A DNA stretch of 64,000 nt from Blattamonas nauphoetae (taxonomy: Eukaryota > Preaxostyla > Oxymonadida), in the NCBI GenBank assembly GCA_033064195.1, contig JARBJD010000015.1:372001-436000 (forward strand), written 5' to 3'. Every line of letters starts with the position of its first letter. Position 1 is the first letter of the stretch. Shown one piece after another: positions 61,001 to 64,000 of this stretch. The position numbers were made by a program, and so were the translations under genes. The notes under the pieces were generated by a model, which searched no databases, was not told where the DNA came from, and worked only from the letters and a program-made list of their open reading frames with translations.

Positions 61001-61945
61001 TCCGGTCCCGCTGTCGTGGTTCGTGCTCTTCTCAACACAACTCCCAATCAGTCGCTGACTGACTTCACTCCCAAATAGCTGTATGTTTGAAGAGATGACT
61101 TGCAAGGACGAAACGTTCACAAGACTGCTTTCCACCAGATTCGTTTCCATCTGCGGTACAGAACTAGAGGCGATCGATGAGGTGTCTTGTTCAGTCAAGC
61201 CAAACGAGAAGAGAGGGCCTGTTCCTCCAACCAGATGTTTGGATTCCAGTGAAAGGCCAGTCCCAACAATCGAGATGCATTCAGCTTGTGCTGTCGGAAC
61301 ATCGGTCCGTTTCATGGCGAGATCAACAAGCGGGGCAAGGTGGTCGGTTCTAGAGTGTTGGGTCACATCTGTCAGGATGATCGTTGATCCCGAAGATATT
61401 CCTTCATTTTCGGATGTTTTCACCAGAAATGCAGATGAAAACCCATTTGAAGTGATTGAGCTTGCGGACAAACGAATAGTCGAGCCAGCGATTGAACAGA
61501 GTCCGTTTTGGTCTGAGTTCATGACGGCGTGAACTCCACTCACCGAAAAAGTGCTATTAATGACATCAAACATGAATTGTGCGACAGGGAGTCCATCATT
61601 CCCCATTTGATGGGTTTGCTTCAAGTCATCGTGGTGGAATTGTAATCTGGAATGATTACCAATCAATGCCATCTCTTCTGAGCGGATCTGGATACTGGCG
61701 GATACGACGGCATTTTCGGAGAGTCTCAAGACATTCGATTTGTGACAATCGGCTTCCAACCTGCTTTCATTTTTGGTGTGGAGGAGCGAGAAATCTGAGT
61801 TTAGTGAAGTCGAAAGGCGAGATAGGGAGGAGAATGAAGATGTCGGAGTTGATTGGTGGATAGCTGGCGTGGAAATGGCGATGGGGAAGAAGATGAGAAG
61901 GATTCTCATTTTCAGATTCACAACCGTTCTCGATCTGAAACCCAT
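55007..61945 (-). CDS. Giant type I membrane protein with beta-helix and repeated beta-sandwich modules (2,312 residues)
   Basis: Signal peptide from MGFRSRTVVNLKMRILLIFF, with Met-1 (61945) or Met-13 (61909) as start. Residues about 390–560 form a Cys-rich beta-helix (GGAALF, GGALYY, GGCISI, GGAVCM, GGALSV). About 605–1630 contains eight or nine modules of about 100 residues that end in FTTP-x-P-like linkers (TPSAIPRI, VPRPPNITKI, TPLGPTL, TPDEPIRI, TPEEPPRI), each with a Y-x-T-x-Y-x-V strand, like Ig/filamin-type sandwiches. A CGDRLRPCRSIEDG module near 1640 links it to the other giant proteins. A membrane helix lies at about 1995–2020 (WWLPLVLSLVCLLILTIVIL), then a tail with RWQAPEE, FRLGLLLFEIETGSVPFGE and DPTLRPSFE. 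No kinase catalytic motifs are present. Confidence 0.85.
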   Translation of the reverse strand: MGFRSRTVVNLKMRILLIFFPIAISTPAIHQSTPTSSFSSLSRLSTSLNSDFSLLHTKNESRLEADCHKSNVLRLSENAVVSASIQIRSEEMALIGNHSRLQFHHDDLKQTHQMGNDGLPVAQFMFDVINSTFSVSGVHAVMNSDQNGLCSIAGSTIRLSASSITSNGFSSAFLVKTSENEGISSGSTIILTDVTQHSRTDHLAPLVDLAMKRTDVPTAQAECISIVGTGLSLESKHLVGGTGPLFSFGLTEQDTSSIASSSVPQMETNLVESSLVNVSSLQVISSNIQLFGSEVSQRLIGSCVEKSTNHDSGTGMMSPNLGGSLTSLNTSFSSCIRTGNEDKDFQNTNFTDASTPGRTSVTSSSGITSVTFTLCTFNDMTLAGDGAGATIGGAALFLSGSTSSLTVDTCFFHKCTCPASSDKGGALYYFGSQIAVPEPFKISRTSFTDCLAGDCGGCISISESYNTLIEDCFFDGCSARCGGAVCMSTQLPSFLNSYFVGCSSSEKGGALSVTSKGTVYISSLHFRSCSCTDETSGHDICFLSSDKETTIDEQNLTSSDSTSGTPNVIVEKPTLDQSSLVPQITSLLKIRSVSVSIDESYATVTVTTGQSISGTMGVLLDGSNVPRLVHVDFGSLTTHSNVGTITVSSGADGILPLADYVLRSAVIPEYITIPPPVAKSAETSLKDANTTTISLKMINKDSGTFWMVVEKGTEKWNIPLTHFDSETLTGTAPLYPSSAEGRLEWETEYEVTKVMWKPEGELTDIEIALSGTITFTTPSAIPRINGVACLLNSEKNIAVVELKGTSLSASKQPVVVIKGTSGQITSLGGMYGSYPSTFFVRFSIGSSESDTNVVFGGNYELVSVGSGDSSIAVNSGLTFEVPRPPNITKIDVQKEVTTSTFVLTVTGSKLPSGETYNVNLTSTHTFKLTFSSNTAGASTSIPIGKSGELQYDTEYTIQSVTQGGSASAPEHVLFSATTFKTPLGPTLSSILCDFDSSDPDYVKVTFSTERMPLEDFTLLLQNPDSQLEIVDLQLSSTDISSGFKVVKVYEQIETLKYGTNYRVFRMYSGNVEVVHDKRSIRTPDEPIRITAASCLLGNDDKQKSAVVTLGGVKLEGGKDFNMTVQKMVESTLVGDEIVLSGKLPVDSSAPFTHSELIFGNLKSPLSYNTTYLITQFVVKDSISTVNAGIDFYVHPEPARLSFLNASLEYSQDKKKATISLSGIGMEGDYILTLSKNSSSTSNVTLTATFSAGNGTATAVLFDSSNPPIINLSYNTRYEVVGVTKMTGSFFFESGLTFTTIQEPLRLLSISKGDEWFGMDFVDLYFISVALPKEETFTLTLESVHSDATTPHQKVINLKTDAYGELQLHEAQLYPFETEAGKKKGQLEFGTDYKVVSFTQGSTSIHVEAGPTQFTTPEEPPRIEKSTNRTLNTARTELTVCLEGRKLRANLGYLYLSSDTGSWKSNAQIEVVDETHCSVRFSTADEQDPAHVGFGKNYILRTSSAGGSDVVMNEPIPIRVPSPPTIIKMEFAFSNELHTGCFLKLTGTDLIVGSSLNVTLNNSLSFIATVTSESNAQTAEMPIGFPTTTLKHNTNYEITSIEAMKGADGKTLFTPALSETTGSLPADIVIYVDSDSSSDSSLLCGDRLRPCRSIEDGWKIIESIGISSFSISILHNTTQKSQVRIESSDEVVIESGPLKKPELFVSPSSSSELEEEGMVDVSGGTLWLHQVDVVLSDSPSLIFVRMVGGQLTLEACSLSSTPSQASNSEDDLCLWSGGAIVLDHATTHITLSTFSELSFGAINVDGGSLTIETSAFHDNDPHSSDFPSLRHNIRCSGQADLKIGSLSAGDGMETPSAWISSSDCSLTAKSDIFNSPFFIPTLSSSSASKLDKTDKSFVLTIEGTTLIPCSLILEVFEKKKDGKEGQSKQFPLALNTTTSFNESTIELSLPASSLTLLDKSLEWNGRLVFGNEQRSSSFIIQLTSSERLAEAAKENMKWWLPLVLSLVCLLILTIVILFVCWRRKTQMKSKRHEDAPQELTPIDEKMEVDYEDRVTMEVSTVVGSTEMADERNKEREENEEAKKLSGVSPDLAECLLCGDGFAMCFVSRKTTLYDHLHRERQTLPNKRQCEIKLTRGLDQLARMGTYSQMLRHVTSHRILLGKDGSLNVNLEDPEPTGMVGKEEGNEGGTVGGSNAVGGLDGMNEAVRWQAPEEGKAHISPDLRQVGVFRLGLLLFEIETGSVPFGETDAVNAHRQLEMGIELAMEKVTNKSMREVITSCLQVDPTLRPSFETVAISLEGITADADNKGFTDVS

Positions 61946-62199
61946 TTTAGGACTTTTCTCAATTATTCGACAAGGTGAAGACTATCAATTAGTCTCCATC
62001 GTCATTCTGGGACTTCGTGATCGGATTTGTTGAGCTAAATTACATTCAAAGGCATATGAATCTTGATGGAGACAACAAAATCTCACTCATCGTCAAAGTC
62101 AGCGGATAAACCCGTTTCAATTATCTGGTCCTCCCCTGATTAGTTGGGTGTGCTCGTTCGGATTCGAAAGAACTTTCAATTGCGAAAAGGTTTACGAAA
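61946..62199 (-). other. Intergenic stretch between the third and fourth giant genes
   Basis: Presumably holds the promoter of the third giant gene; no element is identified. Confidence 0.35.
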
Positions 62200-62803
62200 G
62201 GAAAATTGGACGATATGTGAAATGGCTGACAAATCGAACAGTGATGTGTGAGATGATGTGAGGTGAGAAGTGATGATGTGTGTGACATGGTTGGGTCTTT
62301 CCAGACTCCACAAAGAAGAGAACGAGCATGTGTTGCGTGACGGTGAATGAGGAAACAATCAAAATTCGTCAGACGAGGCGAGTCTCAGCGAGTGATACTG
62401 CAAACTCATCTTTCTCGAAAGACGCACAACAAAGACAATCTCGTCGACAACACACCACACTCTGAGTGTGGAGAGTGGTCGAGAGTCAAAGGTGGCAAAG
62501 AGGGGCGAAGTGAATGGAGAGGCAGTCTGGAAAATGAAGAGTGAATGAGATGAAAAGAAGAAGAAAATTAAGTGAGTGAGAAATGAAGAGGGAAGGGCGA
62601 GAGCGTTCAGAAATGAAGAAGGAATGAAGTGATTGACGTGCGAGACATTCCTGTTCTGTCTGTGTAATGAAGTGCAAGTGTGAGATAGAGGGTGAAACGT
62701 GTATGCAGAACAAGAATTGTCTCTTTTGTTATAGATAGTGTGAAGTGAATGTTGTGGCTGTTCATCGACGGTGAAGTGTGTCAGTGAGATCGAGTTGATG
62801 CTA
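62200..62803 (-). repeat. 3-prime flank of the fourth giant gene
   Basis: Third copy of the conserved flank (compare 19266–19835 and 43920–44609). The region 62285–62480 is the best conserved, with AAACAATCAAAATTCGTCAG and CAAAGACAATCTCGTCGACA. Confidence 0.6.
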
Positions 62804-64000
62804 TCACTGAGCAGCGTCGAAGAACACAGCAGAGCCATACGAGAACTCCACCGATTGAAGTTTCTCCTCCATCTCTCCCAGACCAGGACGATCCTTCCCC
62901 CGAACTTGCAGACACGACACAATCACATCACGCAATCCCGAATCTCCAACCAGTGACAGTTTCGGCGGAATCCCGGTCTTCAGCTGCCGCGATGCATTCA
63001 AAGCATCCATCTCCCCGAAGGGAACCTGTCCTGTCTCAATCTCGAACAGGACAAGGCCAAGACTAAAAACTGCAGCTGACCCGCTGTCCACCTTCTGTCC
63101 CTCTTCCCCTTCCGACACCACTGTCTCAGGCGCTCGCCACCGCAGCAGCTCGAACTGCGCGTTCTTCCTCTCTCCTTCTGTGTGTGTCATGTTCTCGTTT
63201 CCATGTCCTTCCTGACATGTCTGTGTGCGCTGTGTCTGCGATCTCGTCTGTCCCATCGTCTCCCCCACATCCAACACAATCTCCACTTCCCCATCCTCCC
63301 CAAACACAACACTGTGCGACGAGAACATCGTCAGCACTGACAGCGTCGGGTCCTGTCTGTGCAGTCCAACCAGCTTTCGCATGATCTGCTGTGCAACCCC
63401 CATCTTGTCGATCGGCCTCTTCTGCGCCGAGTGCAGTCTGTTGTACAGCGTGTCTCCCCTCTTCACTCCAACAGGCCTGCTCTGCTTGTTCAACACAGAT
63501 GTTGATGGGTCGCCAGAGGCTGGGAAAACGTTGTTTGTGCCCAAATGGCATGTCGGATGGGCGGCCTGCAGATCGTGATTTGACGCATCGGCAAGAGCCA
63601 AATGACCGACCGATCCTTCAGCGGCAACAATTGACGTTGGCGGAAATAGAAGCTTGTCAAAGTCTTCGAGCTTTTCGGGTGGGAGATCATTCAATTCGGC
63701 TTGCTGTTGTTTGAGCAGCGAGTCCTTCTCTTTCGCTTTCGACGAACGGCGACGAAGAAGAACAACGACGATGATGATCACAAGAAGAGCCACCACACAC
63801 CCAGCGATCAGCGGGATCATCCACTTCATCGCTTCCTTCATCAGCGCCTTCCGTTCATCCGATTGGCTCACTTTCACAACAAACCAGTCTGTCGTCCATC
63901 CATCTCCAAACACAAGCGTCCCATTCCATCCAAATGTCCGATTCAGTTTATCAAGTTTCGACGATGACAGAGACACTGAAATCGATGATTCGTTCTTCCA
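62804..64000 (-). CDS. Giant membrane protein, C-terminal part only; runs off the right edge
   Basis: The frame is open from the window edge to a stop at 62804 (about 398 residues). It starts in the last ectodomain segment (NESSISVSLSSSKLDKLNRT), followed by the membrane helix WMIPLIAGCVVALLVIIIVV and a tail nearly identical to that of the 10848 and 53018 proteins, with RWRAPETVV, FSLGLVLFEIETG and KDRPGLGEM. The only cluster of differences is in the juxtamembrane stretch (LALADASNHDLQAAHPTCHL) and the Thr/Gln-rich loop (TCQEGHGNENMTHT). It is the third copy of this constant tail type in the window. Confidence 0.85.
   Translation of the reverse strand, partial: WKNESSISVSLSSSKLDKLNRTFGWNGTLVFGDGWTTDWFVVKVSQSDERKALMKEAMKWMIPLIAGCVVALLVIIIVVVLLRRRSSKAKEKDSLLKQQQAELNDLPPEKLEDFDKLLFPPTSIVAAEGSVGHLALADASNHDLQAAHPTCHLGTNNVFPASGDPSTSVLNKQSRPVGVKRGDTLYNRLHSAQKRPIDKMGVAQQIMRKLVGLHRQDPTLSVLTMFSSHSVVFGEDGEVEIVLDVGETMGQTRSQTQRTQTCQEGHGNENMTHTEGERKNAQFELLRWRAPETVVSEGEEGQKVDSGSAAVFSLGLVLFEIETGQVPFGEMDALNASRQLKTGIPPKLSLVGDSGLRDVIVSCLQVRGKDRPGLGEMEEKLQSVEFSYGSAVFFDAAQ

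Noticed and set aside
1-64000. CRISPR arrays, bacterial operons, rRNA, retroelements or virus-derived genes
   Set aside because: No regularly spaced short repeats, ribosome-binding-site-driven gene strings, rRNA signatures, reverse transcriptase, integrase, capsid or envelope motifs were seen.

Overview
The window reads as eukaryotic nuclear DNA from a microbial protist. It has short GT–AG introns (49–109 nt where I can place them confidently), the standard three stop codons, a recognisable eukaryotic elongation factor 1-beta, a Kelch–RhoGAP–SH3 protein, and giant type I membrane proteins with Pmp-like beta-helix ectodomains. From general familiarity I would guess a metamonad of the oxymonad type (Blattamonas-like). 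That assignment is an inference and not something the sequence proves.

Layout from left to right: two minus-strand copies of a repeated gene family (1–2.6 kb); a multi-exon Kelch–RhoGAP–SH3 gene (2.6–5.95 kb); two plus-strand family copies, the second disrupted (6.2–10 kb); a giant surface protein (10.8–19.3 kb, +); a divergent family relic and the EF-1beta gene (19.8–21.4 kb, -); another family copy (21.7–22.8 kb); a 4.3-kb mariner-type transposon with 475-bp terminal inverted repeats that also carries an OTU-protease gene (23.6–27.9 kb); a truncated inverted family copy followed by a tandem array of seven plus-strand copies (28.5–42.9 kb); a 0.9-kb hAT-like non-autonomous element (42.9–43.8 kb); a second giant surface protein in inverted orientation (44.6–53.0 kb, -); relics of the Kelch gene and of the family (53.1–54.3 kb); a third giant protein with beta-sandwich repeats (55.0–61.9 kb, -); and the C-terminus of a fourth (62.8–64.0 kb, -).

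The repeated family (about 355–375 residues; called here the LVKAEYPF family after a conserved string near residue 60) has no function I recognise. It appears at least 15 times in the window, in both orientations; about half of the copies are truncated, frameshifted or interrupted. Most copies carry two extra conserved blocks: a two-codon upstream ORF (ATG-Gly-TGA) ending 16 nt before the start codon, and a 300-bp downstream module that is open on both strands.

The giant proteins share a signal peptide, a long secreted beta-helix or beta-sandwich ectodomain, one membrane helix, and a short cytoplasmic tail resembling only the C-lobe of a protein kinase without its catalytic residues. Two paralogues have nearly constant C-terminal 1,800 residues but unrelated N-terminal 1,000 residues, which suggests surface variation by recombination. 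Only EF-1beta is a clear housekeeping gene. The rest looks like a fast-evolving, recombination-prone region shaped by tandem and inverted duplication, gene conversion and DNA transposons.
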